Shown: positions 11,090-23,799 of the stretch, one piece after another
Position numbering within the stretch: position 1 is the stretch's first letter
Layout of the letters: every line of letters begins with the position of its first letter
NCBI GenBank assembly: GCA_004794785.1
Contig: SJOL01007141.1
Coordinates: 2,201,414 to 2,265,413, forward strand
Direction: 5' to 3'
Source: Opisthorchis felineus
Lineage: Eukaryota > Platyhelminthes > Trematoda > Opisthorchiida > Opisthorchiidae
Length of the DNA: 64,000 bases
Position numbers and translations under genes: made by a program
The notes under the pieces: generated by a model
Databases searched by the model: none
What the model was told of the DNA's origin: nothing
What the model saw: the letters and a program-made list of their open reading frames with translations, nothing else

Positions 11090-12745
11090 AATCTAGGAGG
11101 TTATAATGCAAACTACAATAGAAGTTTACTTTATTTCTGGATAGCACCCAGACCCGAAATTAAACCGGGGGTCGTCACAACAGAGAAATAGGGCTTCATG
11201 AAACCTATAAGCGGGCCGATGGTATTCACAAGGGTAGACATGGCCGATGGCTATCCATTCATTTTGCTAGATGAGGAATCTAAATCACTGACAATTTCCC
11301 ATGAGTTTGTTTCTCCGTGAAACTTTTCACAGTTCGGTTTAAATGTTCATCTCGGTAAATCCTAAGTGGCCATCGATAAAAAATCTAAAACGGTCGGAGA
11401 GCTATGCAAGCATACCGAGATGATGTCCAACTTGATGCAGATTTCGGTGGATGGTATAACCAAAGACTTAGGGGTTTTGGAGGCTGTTTCGAAAAAGTGT
11501 ATTTCGTGTGCCCGAACTGCTGGTCTCACAGTGTTGAAAACTGGTAGTCGCCTGGACCCTGTACTGAGAGTCAAGATTAGTTACGGGCAGATCTCGGACG
11601 CCTCTCACATCGTTTCCGCATCTTTTCCAAGTTTTACAAAGTACTGCATGGTTCTGCAGTCATTTTCAGTGAACAAGTATGACTAAGTCTGCCCAGCAGT
11701 GGAGTGTGATGCCTGAAGCGAATGATCGTGAGAAAATATGTAGAATTGGTAAGAACATAAAATCGGTTGTTTTTATTTCATATATACCCATTTCACACCG
11801 GAGGAACCTCACTGCTTTGCGCCCTAGGCCGTTATCACTACTATACACTCGGGCTCTAAGAAAACCCGAAAGCGCTACGAAAGTGTTGCTCCAGGACCCT
11901 CGTAAAGGACCATCACGCTTTCAACTCCGGAGATAACTGTCTATCCAACCCAGTGAGTTGCTTAGCAAATAACAGTTACTGAATTTACCTAATTATGGTA
12001 ATGTCTACCTCAGGCACAAGAGAGGAAGGGGAAAGAGGTGCCCATTATATGGCTGAACGCCTGGATGCTATACATCACGAGGCTCTTCAGAGGGAAATAT
12101 AGTTATTATAATGCGTACTCGGCTGAAAGGCAAAATATTTTTATGCTGTTCGACGACTCTGATAGTTCCGCAATTCCACAAGCAAAGATTCAAGATAATT
12201 CGTTTATACACGATCCGGATTTGTGTACAACTGACATCTTTGAGGCTTGATCACCGAATTTTTTCGATATGAAACGTAGCACAAATTCGTCTTCTTGGAA
12301 TGAAAAACGCCCGGAAATTCGGTTGTGCAAATATTTCGCTGTAGCAGCTCGATGTGTACCTACATGACATGATTAACTATAGTCAAGTACCCATCTGTCA
12401 ACTAATTTATCGCGGAGTGAAGGAATCACCTGCTTTTGGGAAACAGCACATGGTCCAGGTTTCATACTTCCATAGGCTTTGTAGATTGGCCATCAAATTT
12501 ATGGCGATATGAATCCATCAGCCGGTACAAAAAAATTGTTGCACAAAATATCTCTGTGACGCATTTACCCAGGCGGCACGAAATAATTTACTATCCATAT
12601 TACATAAAGTTTAGCGTTGAGTGCTACAACATTATATTCGCGTATACGCACGCGCTTATTAGTGCACAGGTTATGATAGCAATAATATAACCCAGAAGAT
12701 ATATGCACTAATAACAGTTTTACTATGGTAGATAGTAGCTTACAG
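11090..12745. other. No feature recognised
   Basis: One 106-codon plus-strand ORF (11366-11686) has a plausible amino-acid composition, but no motif or splice context supports it. The rest is AT-rich. Confidence 0.4.
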
Positions 12746-12749
12746 TTAC

Positions 12750-13145
12750 TAGTTGCACCATGATAAAATAAATACGGTGCGAACAATGGATAACTCGTGT
12801 GGACAACTCATGAGAGTTCCTGGGTGAAAATCCGGACGGCGGGAACGTGTTTTCTCCGCAGTATAGGTGCTACACGTGTTCCGTAATTGTCCGTGGACTT
12901 GGTGAGTTTGGTTGACTCCCTGCCCCCTGCGCGCGCGCGAGTATGTGTGTGATGACGGTGTCGTATCTTCCTCTATATAGGAAGGTTTGACGCATGTATA
13001 ATAGCTAGAATCGTTCCGACGCGCACAAGACGGGAACTGACTTGTTGGTCTAGGTTGCGAGCAGGACGGGGTTTTGTCACGTGATTTGTGCGTTTGCGGA
13101 ACAAAGGAGTCGCGTGATCTAATGAGCACGGATGTACAAGACAAA
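12750..13145. other. GC-rich, CpG-containing block
   Basis: About 400 bp stand out from AT-rich neighbours, with an alternating GC tract near 12930-12941 and a CTCTATATAGGAAG TATA-like site at about 12970-12983 whose reverse also reads as a TATA box. It could be a solo LTR (minus orientation) or an isolated promoter. No flanking duplication was established. Confidence 0.35.
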
Positions 13146-14813
13146 TTAAGCTAAGCTGGTTGAAGGAACAAGGAAGTGACCACTACGCGCTAAACAACTT
13201 CGCTCTTGATTATTAAATGAATTACTACCAGTTAGGAACCCAACTTCAGAGAAGCAGATAATACACAAGGCATTCAACTAGCACGTACTTTCACATACCG
13301 GCTTCTCAGTTATGTCAAACCACGTTGTATTGGTGATGAAAGACGGCATAGCATTTAACATACCATTGGCAGACCTACCAATATACTAGGTGAATTTTCA
13401 GACCGATTTCCTTACCGCTATCCTCACTGTCTCTGTGGCCATTTTTTTGCAATAGTACAGTAACATCTCCAAAAAGTCCTGAAAATGAACGAGCCTTTCT
13501 TATACGTTCGGAACGAGTACCTCTCTAATCACATCCGGTGCGCACTTACACTCACCGGAAAAAAATGGTCTCGCACCTTGGTCGTGACCCCGCTCATCTT
13601 GTTACGGTTGATGTAGGCAAGAGAATGTGGAAATAATTTGAGGTAATAAATGGAAGGGGAGTAAGGGGAAAGCCCGCAAATCCATGGAAGATGACAAATT
13701 TTGTGTAGTACCCAATTGTTTGAGAATAATAATTGCAAAGTCACTTTCTCCACTTTTACCAGATAAATGCCCTGACCATGAGCAGTGGGTTACCCATCCT
13801 ACTGCGAACTAATTAACTATCTACCACAACCCTACTTATTGCAAACCCACACACGTAGAATTGTGCTCTAACCAATTTGCGTCCAAGTACTGTTTGGATG
13901 CATTGGCTTCTTTAAAAAATTTCGATTAGTAAGCTCGTCTACTATCCTCTTCAAGTAGTTCATTAACCTTTTTCCTTTTTCTCAGTTCAGAATTTATGTT
14001 CACAAGACGTCCGTCATTGAACCACAAATTCGTTTCGTGTAAAGCCACGAAACTCACCACTAGATTACATGCGTGGTGAGCGAGTACGGGGATACTAATT
14101 ACATTGCTGTATCTAATTACAATTGTACACAAAACAGGTCTATTTAGTAACGCAATTTGACAACGCGTTCATTCGTTATGCATAGTAAGACCCTCCTTTT
14201 AGGTTTCGGCTACAGCAGGAAAGGCAGTGTGTTCGGCGAGAGTGTCTTTAAGGTAAAGTGTGTTGCACTACTCAATGTGATCAGGGAGCGCATACAAGAT
14301 AAACGGGCGATACGGAAGCATTTGTCCCAGTGATTCCCTTACTAGTGGGAGTAGGGAATCGATAAAACATCGTCTTTGGTGAATCCTTAGCCCACTTATA
14401 TTCATCCTTAAGCATTGGGCGTCATATTTTACGGTGGGGACACTTCCAGCACGAGCTTGATATTCATGTGGTACGCGCTTCACCTAGAGACTTCGCATTT
14501 CCGTCTTTAATCCACCGACAGATATTTTCTTTTTTGAAGTTTACTACTGCCAAGTATGTCAGTAGCCAGGGAGTACACTGGCTTAATCTTAACTGGAGTG
14601 TCACGCCGGACGTACGCACAAAAATTTCAACCTCAACCTGCTGAAAAGATTATTACCAAGATCCGCAGAAATCTGAGGAGAGTTATTTGGGTAAATCTTG
14701 GTGGGAAGTTGGTGTCACACTAAAGGAAGAGCAGTCAACGTTGCTAGCACAGTGCAGGCGCCTATAAAGCATCACTTAGACCTCGCATAGACACTGATAA
14801 GCCCCTGAAAAAA
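13146..14813. other. No feature recognised
   Basis: Only short ORFs without motifs occur here. No repeat family seen elsewhere in the window was recognised. Confidence 0.4.
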
Positions 14814-15078
14814 ACGACGCCACAGATTTTTTTTCATGAAGGAAACCACTCACAAGGTTGCTGAAAACTCTTCGAAGAGTTTTCAGCAACCTTGTGAGTG
14901 GTTTCCTTCATGAAAAAAAAATATACTGCGATATCTCGAATATCGTACCAACTGAAACATGAGGCGGCCTGTGTGCAGCACATTCAGTTGAAGAACATCA
15001 TAAACGAGAGACTCACTTGAGTCTCCCGTGAAAACCAAATTGATTTGCAAATGAGTGTATTTGTCGACGCCACAGATT
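14814..15078. mobile_element. Insertion bounded by a 14 bp direct repeat
   Basis: CGACGCCACAGATT occurs at 14814-14827 and again at 15065-15078, as expected for a target-site duplication around a roughly 237 bp insert. The right half (about 14955-15063) is related to one half of the foldback element at 42771-43007; both contain CTGAAACATGAGGCGGCCTG and a TTTGCAAATGAG-GTATTT end. The left half is replaced by the 94 bp palindrome. Confidence 0.6.
14827..14920. repeat. Perfect 94 bp palindrome
   Basis: Two 47 bp arms meet with no spacer between 14873 and 14874 (centre CTCTTCGAAGAG). The outer ends are eight thymines paired with eight adenines. I checked every base pair of the arms and found no mismatch. 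Confidence 0.97.
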
Positions 15079-16254
15079 GTTTAGGCCTAGGTCCGACTAA
15101 TGCTTTTCCAACATCAACACTTGCCTTCATAGTCAGGCAACATTTACTTCACGTTTACACATTTTGGCTCTCTTCCTACTCAATGTTTAACCAAGAGTTA
15201 ACCGAAATGAGCACAAATTTTATGTTGCATGGTGTTCGGATCAATTTGGCATGTGGTTGACCGCTAAAAACACATGGAATTACATGCGAACTGCCGTCCA
15301 CGTTTACTCATTTCATTTTTTAAGACATGCAGCCCGTTAAGTTGATATGGAGTCTGTTCTCAACAGGTTGCGAGAAGGAGCTTGCACTGTCGTCCAGGAG
15401 GAAGATGATAAACAATATACTCACCAACAAATGCCTTATTCCAACGGCTTTCGGACGTATTACACTATAATGCCACATTCGGTAGGAATCGTAGCGGCAT
15501 TCGAATCCTTTACTGTAACGTCTTTTCAGATGTAAACTTCCAAATGATATGTACTCTTGTGACAACCCAGAAAACGACTTGCTTCACTGTGCAATTTACT
15601 CAGCTTGTTTTTGAGAATCTACGGGAGAGAAGTATGGTGCAGTCTTTCGCCGTGGATAAACTCGCTTTACAGATGAATGCGACCCATGTAGTCTTCGGGT
15701 GTGAAATTCCCCTCTGTTATTTTCACGCGAAGACCACAAAGCAAAGTTTAATTGCCAGGTGCTTCACTGAATTATTTCTCTGACAAACTCACAGGTAGGC
15801 AGAAACGCAGTCTATTTGATGGCTTCCTTTGACAATGCAACGCGGTATGTATAGAAATTGCTAATAACTGATTCATACACCAGGCTGAATATTCTGAAGT
15901 TTAGTAGAGCCACGAGTGTTATGCAGATTTGGCCGGTGAAGCTAGAAATAACTGGTGAACCCATTTCCACGAAGTGATCTATGCTGTCTTAAGGTCTTTG
16001 TGGGCCTGTGGCAAGGCACTTGGTGTAATGTGTTCCTGAAGGATCGTCGAACCTGGTACGTCTTCACCATGGGAATCTACAGTTGTCAACCTAATAACAG
16101 CTGATAATAATATACCATTTATCTGCGGTCACTGTCATATTGTACCTGATGCTTGGCTTCTCAAATAGATCTGCACAGCAGTTGAAGACCTACTAAACAA
16201 AATCCCTCGGCCGACACCTAACAGAGTTAGCTTGACTTAGCTGATTGGTTCTCC
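15079..16254. other. No feature recognised
   Basis: Short unmatched ORFs only. Confidence 0.4.
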
Positions 16255-16269
16255 TTCAGCCTCAAATCT

Positions 16270-16345
16270 CGACCAACCTCGTGACCTAGTCACTTGACCT
16301 GACGAGGCTTTTGTGCCAAAAGCGAAACGTTGCCCAGCAATAAAT
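16270..16345 (+). ncRNA. Decayed hammerhead-like ribozyme core
   Basis: The core CTGACGA starts at 16299 and GAAA lies at 16324-16327. Between them is a six-pair stem GCTTTT/AAAAGC with a five-base loop and one extra G. A GTGAC-CTA-GTCAC hairpin lies at 16281-16293 and an AATAAA follows at 16340. The short helix III (ACGT) would be palindromic, but the base expected at the cleavage position is T, not C, and helix I pairing is poor. It reads as a worn copy of a retroelement-borne ribozyme. Confidence 0.35.
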
Positions 16346-17317
16346 CTACCGATTGTTACCAAACTTTTCCGAAAACTGACTGGTTCTTAACACTTCTCCA
16401 AGATATTTGCCTGCAAATTTCAGTCGACAGTGGCTTGTCTATTCTGAGCACCTGCAACACTATCTTCGGTGCACAAATTTCTATCGTTTGGACTTTCCAA
16501 CTCCGGCCCTTTTTTCAGCAAGCCATGGTGTGTTGTTGCGTGGCCGTTCATGCTGGTGCCAAAGACGAGCACGATCACCAACCCTATGACATACGTCGTC
16601 AGTTCCACGGTGTTAATATAGCTGTCAGTTCTAAAAATGCCAATGTGTTGTATCCAGCCTTGAGTGCTTGGGCTATGTTGTAGATGGCAATGTATAAAGA
16701 CCCGATCCTGACCTTCTTGCTCTAACTTAGAGAGCCTCACCTCCTGAAGATACTCATCAGCTTCGATCCACCACTACCATACACGATGTTTTCTACAAAA
16801 ATAGCATTTCGCGCTCATCACTGGTGTTTTCAGAATGTACCAGAACAGAAAATATGCCCAATTAAAATATCTGTTTCTTGCAGGTCTTCGAGAGCTGAAG
16901 GGGGTTCAACGCCGGACACAATCGGAGGCCCTGAATGCTTCCAGACCGTCAAAGCATTACACAAATATATCTTTGTGGTTAACTTTGCAACTCAGACAGA
17001 TGATGAAGCGTTAAAGTTCATTTACGTCCCTTGAAATTCTTATCCTATGCCTCCGTGGTCTAGCAGTGGAGTACTGCGCCGGTTGATTGTGATACTCGCC
17101 ATCAGACTGCTGAGACAGATAAACTGTCCCCACTAGCTGTCAGTCCAATGATACATTAGCCACACCATCAAAGTTCTCAATACGGTGAACGGGACGACTG
17201 AGCACACAAGTATAACCATAGAGGTCACAGATATGTACGTCATGGAAGAACTGGTAAGACTGGGGGTGAACAATCGTCTACAAGCAAGATGACCAGTCAG
17301 AAGTGCAGGGAACGCAT
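16346..17317. other. No feature recognised
   Basis: ORFs on both strands at 16330-16740 overlap each other and match nothing known to me. An A-box-like TGGTCTAGCAGTGG at about 17057 lacks a B box. Confidence 0.35.
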
Positions 17318-17330
17318 ACTCGAATGCGCA

Positions 17331-17502
17331 GGATGGCTCAGTGGTTAGAGCACCAGTTTACTGACCAGAAGGTCCGTGGTTCGAACCTGACCTCTGCCTC
17401 TCGACTTCCTCTGTCCAGGCTTGGGCAACCTGGCAGTATCCCAGCCCTCGTGCTTCCTTCTGGTGGCGTAGTAGTTAGGTACCGAAAGGGTGCTATAGCT
17501 GG
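17331..17502 (+). mobile_element. Full-length tRNA-derived SINE with target duplication
   Basis: This 172 bp unit has a pol III A box (TGGCTCAGTGGTTAGAGC) near its start and a B box (GGTTCGAACCT) about 45 bp on. A tRNA-unrelated body follows, containing AGGCTTGGGCAACCTGGCAG, and it ends in GGGTGCTATAGCTGG. A 13 bp perfect direct repeat, ACTCGAATGCGCA, flanks it at 17318-17330 and 17503-17515. It is the cleanest copy of the family in the window. Confidence 0.9.
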
Positions 17503-17515
17503 ACTCGAATGCGCA

Positions 17516-20385
17516 CGAGCATTAGCCTTCAGACTGTCTGCGTATAAAGTAGTGCGGTGTGGCTCTACTAATTATTGTGTCGCAATAACCCTTCGATTTT
17601 TACGTCGTTACTTGGAAACAGTTCTGATAGAGAAATCGCCGTTTGAAAAGCTGAACTGATTGCTAATGCTTGACAGAACTGTGACGTCAACATGAGTTAC
17701 GTGGCGTGCTACTCGATTAGATTCTTATGTGACTGTATTTTCATAAACGCTCGTCCAACTGCAACTGAGGATGTTTAATAGTAGATTTATTCCACATATA
17801 ATCTTAGAATAATAAACCTCGTTTTAAGCTGTATGCATTAACTAGTGACTGCATAAACCGTCAGTGACGCTGGTCAACACACCTCGGAATAGCTCATTGA
17901 CCGGAAAGCATTTTCTGTTACCCAAAGTCCACTTTGGCGATGATTGGATAGCTTAAGAACAGCTAACCTGTGCGTAGCCAGATGTAGCCTGAGTTTAGGT
18001 GCTTACGCGCGGATTAGATTTATGAAGCAAGCGTTGTAACTAGGTTTGCTGGATGTTTTGACAGTCGGACACCCAGTTTGGTGTGTTGGTACCCATTCCG
18101 TTGTAAGACTATAGCAGATGACCAATAGCTACATTTCAGCAGCTTCTCACCCATTGCCGAACCCGCTCCCAAAAAGACGAGCCAGCGCAAAACGAGGACC
18201 CCTTGAAAACGTTTATCCTGGGAAGTACATTGTCGGAGAGGGTAAATCCAGAGCACAGAACAACCAGAAATAGTGTATCATATGTTTACCATTCGTAGGT
18301 GGCCACACTGTAATGAAAACCTATTATAGGTTGAAGTCGACTCAAAAGAACATTTGTGATTCATCTCAACTAAAAAAATCTTACTACAAGATGGTTTTCT
18401 GCGCTCGTCTCACCTATCTGCCTCACATGTCAGAATTCACGTGTAGTTGCAGTGATAAACATACTGACAGAACGGGCGGAAATTTCTCACAGGGAGTTGC
18501 CGAAAACTCTACAGAAAGTTTGCTACGAGCCAGCTAGATACGACCAAACGCAGAAGGGTCGATCACACGTACTCGAGCCCATCGATTGCTCGACATCTTA
18601 TTGAAACAAATCATCTGTGTGACCTCAGAAGTTGATTCCTGGTCTTGTTGCTGAATTCTAAGCCAAGATTGCTACGAGGTGGTGAAACCGTACTGGTGGA
18701 CACTGAGCAGCCGACCTTCTGCGCGCAGAAAGCATTGATCAGAAACTCGTGTATACCCTGAGGGTGCCCTTGCACCCATGTCCCTGTAAAATGGTATCGC
18801 TTTTCTCAGTGCCATGCGTTCATCTTGCAAATGTTCTTATGAAATTGAAAATAAGGATTCAGTGTTCCAAGGTGACGAATGATAGAAAATGAATGTTTCT
18901 TCAGGCACTACATCTAAAAAACAAGATCGTTGTTGTGTAGATCTTGAAATGAGGATTAGTTTTGCATCAGAAGAGGGACAGACACCCTAGGGGTGAAATA
19001 AAACCATCGACTTCCCACTTACTCGATCAGCTCCAGTAAGTAAGCAACCGAGGACATTTTCTCTCCGTCACACACTAATTTTCCACGTAAATCGACTGGT
19101 CCTTGCCTGATGAATAAGCTCATCATTTACACAACAGACAAGACGTGGATTAATCTAGGATGTTCCATCTCACTGACGCAGCTTAGCGTGCTGTCTCACA
19201 CATATGTTGTGCTGGCCTGGCTCATCTTTGTTTAAGCTTTGCATTCCGTCGGTATTACTCCAACATACTACTAATGTGCCAGTAAACGACACACCGATGG
19301 AGGGCATCAGACAGCACTCTGGAAGGTAGGAGTAGTCAAACGGTTCGTGCTATCCAGACTGCGCAGTGAATCTCTCTATCTGTGTTTCAGGCTCACCGCT
19401 AATAGTAGTTTCGTTAAGCATGATCATTTCATCATAGAACCCCGCGAGAAATACTTAAACCAGCCTAAATCTATAATGTACAATCCATGGATAAATGATG
19501 TGATGTGTAACATACGCACATTTTGAAATTAGTTTTGGTCTTTTTACATTTACTGTGGCTTTCTAAACATACATAAATGTGGTACTTTCACAAAACTTAG
19601 TCACCTTTTGCCACTCAACCTTTGGTTTGATATTGTGTAAGTCTGTTTGTGTCCTATCCAATTGCAGAGTACAATCGCTACGACCTGATGGAAATCTCTA
19701 GGACGTATGGTTTTACATATTCCCCAAGAACCAAGCCTATTGCACAGAAGAACCTAAACTGTTCAATACAGTATGCAAAGGTGTCTGGGTGGGGGACACG
19801 TCACCTTGGGCTTAGCTTTCGAGCATTTGTGAGATTTGAGCGTTCAAAATTCTTCCGGACTGAGCTTCATACATTCAATATCACAATAGGTGTGTAAAAT
19901 AAAAGGGCGACTCCGAAAAATAGACGAGGTAAAGCCTTCTCTGCCACAAGAACAAGCGATCGAGTTGGTAGGGTGCACTGAACGTTGAAAATTCACAGAT
20001 GGATAGAAGCTCTAGTGAACAGTATTGGCGATTTCGGGGATACCTGACTCTCGTCCACGCCACCGCATCCTAGAATTCTACTATAACACCAAGGTCACTA
20101 ACCATCACACGGCTGCGAGTTCCACTCTCTTCACTAAGGAAATCCATAAAATCCCCTGATCATTCCACTTCAATCATCATTAATGAGAATAATCCACAGA
20201 GAACCGCAATGGTAGAACAACCCCGTGTTTTTCCAACAATCTCCGAATATTTTTGAAAACTCGTATCTGACATTTCAGTGTGACAGTCTGATACACTAAG
20301 TTATCATTACATCTGGGATACGCCACATGGTTGATTCCCATCACACCTCCAACATACTGTTACCCAGTTGGAGAAGAACCAAGCT
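17516..20385. other. No feature recognised
   Basis: No coding exon, repeat family or structure could be supported. Confidence 0.4.
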
Positions 20386-20495
20386 TCAGATAGCTCAGTG
20401 GTTAGGACGCGAAACCATTGACGGTTCTTGGTTCGAACACAAACACGGCATCTCGACTGCATTAGTCTAGGCTTGGGCAAACTGCGGTATTTGAA
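20386..20495 (+). mobile_element. SINE, 3'-truncated copy
   Basis: A box (TAGCTCAGTGGTTAGGA) and B box (GGTTCGAACAC) are present, then the CATCTCGACTGC-TAGTCTAGGCTTGGGCAA body. The copy diverges after about 20485 and lacks the CCGAAAGGGTGCTATAGC end. Confidence 0.8.
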
Positions 20496-23400
20496 GAAAA
20501 ATTATGCATGCCCGTCTGTCATTGGCGTCACTTACTTTTCTCCATGACCCGTGTACCTCCGCGCCTTTTTTAAAGGAGCATGTACTCGTGATATCCCGAA
20601 ATAAAAGTTCCGGATTTCCGCAAGGCTTCCAAAAAGGTCCCACCATTTCTAATGAATGGAGTGGCAACTGTTCGATCGGTTGTCACTAATAGCAGCGCCC
20701 AAAATATACAAAAAAGATCGCGCTTGATAAATAACCATACTTCTTATTAATCCAATGTGCTGGATACCTGTGAAGTACGAACATCTTTCAAAAACGACCG
20801 AGTTAGCTCGCTTCTTAGTCGTTAAAAGCACAGTCCGCCAACATTGAAAAGACCGCCTTTTTCACAAACTATAAGAACCAGAAAAGATGATTTGTTGCGC
20901 AGGCAGCAGGTATTGTGTTGACAGATGCAGTCACGTATAACAACTCACATCCACAGGCAACTGCGTAGTGGACAGACTATTTAACCCCTTGCTCATTTCG
21001 TTATCGACTCGTAATGCATGTGCCCCGTAACCAGTAAATGAATCGTGACCTAATACAGTAGGGGCACCAACAATCAAGGAGGCTGCAGTGATTTCAGCAA
21101 CAGCTGATCATGACACTAAATTGAGGCAGAAACGTGACGTGATGCAGAAAACGAAGTAGCTCCTCCTGGAGTACTTGGATAACAAAGTCAGTCACAGAAC
21201 GACTCCCAGGATCGAAAGCGAACAATAGGTCAGAAGTTATCAACCAGAAACCTGACAAGTCAGATCCGCATATCATCCCAACGATGCCTTACGTGTTAAA
21301 CTATTCAAAACCATATGATTCGACGTACAAACTTAATTTCATCCGGAGTAGACGAGAAACAAAGTGAAAATTATTGACCATGGACAAAACGTTTTCCAGG
21401 GACAACCTAGTCCTGCTTTCACACACAGGGTACTAACTTTGTGCAACGGTCGTGAGATTATTCACTAACTGTGAATGACAGCCTTCACCACCTCAAAAGT
21501 CCTGAGAACATTCTGTTATTCAAAACTGCTGCAGCACAATCGGGCACCGATAAAGTTTTTGAACGTAGATCTCTCTAAAAGAGCATGACTGTTGTTTCAT
21601 TTAACAAAAGTGGATGTTACACTGGAAGCAAACAGTTAGACGCATATATACAAGATGCTACCCATCACGTCCACGATAAAGGACACAGTGAACAAAGCAA
21701 ACGTGCGTACGGAGTGACCATTTTGCTTGTTGGTTATTTTGTCAAAGGATTCGTAATTCAATCTACGACTACAAACTTTAGTGGCTGATCACCACATATT
21801 CTCCCCACCCAATGGGACCATTCAACACGACCAATGAAAGTTAGTTATCGCTTGATAAAAATTTCTTCGTATAGAGTACCATACACAAAGTGCTTCTGAA
21901 AAACATAAATGCACAAGCATGCACAAAGGCATGAACTCGTTATATACGTGGGACAAGCTGACAGCTTTAGAAAAATAGGAAGACGAGTGGAATAAAACAA
22001 AATGAGAGGCACGTCACAAGGGGGTGAAAGGCGGTTTATTTTTTCGACCTGCCCACTTGTTGTCGTGGTTTCCGACACTGAACCACTGGGGTGGACGGAA
22101 CGGAGCTGGGAGCCTTTGAGGTTGCCGTCTGTTGGGGGTTTGTAGGATTTGGTGAAATCGGAGATTTGTCGCTAGGCTGAGTGTGGATGAAACAGGCAGA
22201 TAAGTAGAACGATAATAATAAATGCGATTGGTCTAAACAATTGGTTGTTAGTCATATAGCTGAACAATCCAAATGGTATAGAAGTTTGAACTCAGATGAA
22301 CCTAGGTAGCCGTTTCATGCTAAAACCGTTCTGACAGGGGGTCTCCTGACATTAGGACTACCCACCTGCCTACCTAATATTTCTGTAAAAACAGACCCAC
22401 CTTATTCTGGACATCCGAGGGCATCGTCTACGAACAGGTGTCTGGCTTAGTTTCCTTGGAATCCACTCTTTCTGGACATTATATGGGGAGGTGATGTCTG
22501 GCCCATTAGTGTTGGACGATAAACTAAAGTGTATTTTATACATGAGGCTATGGCGGATCTTACACAACGATCAGCTCTCACTCAAACAAACTGGGTACAA
22601 CAGGACAAAGACAATTGTACCGTTTGTATTTGGACATTAACCAGCAATCAACCGTACAATCAAAATCCGTCTAGATAATGATAAAGCTGACCTACACTCA
22701 TTGACCATGCTATTTAGTCTTTTGGCCAGGCGACAATTTGACTGACTTAGGGTTACTAATACGATCGGCTCGTAAAAGATCGACATGGGTCAATGCTAGG
22801 CTTACTCCGAAGAAGACTAGTCCGGACAACCCGCTGCCTTCCCCACCAGACTCGTCTAGGCTGCGGTAACCTGGCGAAATCTCAGGCTTCGTGCTGAGTG
22901 GAAAGACATAACCGAAGTGCATATGGGACGATTTAGCTATTTCAGTAGACAGATGCGACAGCAACTGCGAGGCGAACGGATAAATACGGCGCGGCCGCTG
23001 AATCCACACACCCTAACAGCTTCAGCTTTATAGGTAATCATTTCGCAAGATCATCCAACTTAAATCATTCAATTATGAATCCTAAGAAGCAATGTGCGGG
23101 ATCGAACGTCTAAACGAAAATGTTAACAATTTCCATTCCCTTCAAGGTTACTGGATTAAAACTGGACAAGTAAAAATGTGACGGTGCCTTACCTGCGTGC
23201 GGAAAATCCGTCCACGTATTGGAGTGTTCTGGAGAGAGGAGAATAAATAAAGACAACTGAGCACGCTTTCGCAGGTTTAGTCGAATACCTCGATACAAGT
23301 GTGGTATGTGAGGTCCAGTAGTACATCTGTGGCAAAGCATCAGCAGTCTCTTGTAAGCCGAAACCGGAAACTAAGGGGCGACAACCAGGCAAAGAACAGT

Positions 23401-23610
23401 CTGTTTTTTCTAGTTTTCCTGTACAGCTGGAAGTGGGTGCTCTGAGAAATGTGCTCGGCTATAAAGACCAGGTTTTTCTGTATACATAAAACATGCTGTA
23501 GGTCATTCTCCGATGCTATAGTTGTCTGCTCCGAAGGGACAATCTGAAGGAACCGACCAAAAGTGATCTGTTGTGAGGAGCGGTCTTCCCATCGTCTTCA
23601 AGTTTACTGA
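20496..23610. other. No feature recognised
   Basis: AT-rich with scattered short ORFs and no recognisable domain. Confidence 0.4.
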
Positions 23611-23620
23611 GGGTTTCAAG

Positions 23621-23788
23621 CCCGAACTAGCTTAGTAGTTGAGGCCGTGAGGTCCGTGGTTTGAACCCGATCCCCGCATCTCTACTGCTCCTGTATGGGT
23701 GTGGGCAACCTGCACCTCTCAGCCCTAGTTCATCCTTTGGGTGGTATGGCAGCTATGCACCGAAAGGGTGCTATAGCTTAACAATGAG
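23621..23788 (+). mobile_element. SINE copy with probable target duplication
   Basis: A decayed A box is followed by a B box (GGTTTGAACCC), the GGGCAACCTGCA body and the CCGAAAGGGTGCTATAGC end. GGGTTTCAAG occurs immediately before (23611-23620) and after (about 23789-23798), consistent with a 10 bp target-site duplication. Confidence 0.8.
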
Positions 23789-23799
23789 GGGTTTCAAGT

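Noticed and set aside
11366..11686. 106-codon plus-strand ORF with plausible composition
   Set aside because: No recognised domain, no supporting splice sites and no neighbouring exons.
12749..13144. 131-codon minus-strand ORF across the GC-rich block
   Set aside because: The open frame is expected from GC richness; the residues are low-complexity with no domain.
17050..17095. tRNA-like A box (TGGTCTAGCAGTGG)
   Set aside because: No B box at the expected distance and no cloverleaf; at most a SINE head fragment.
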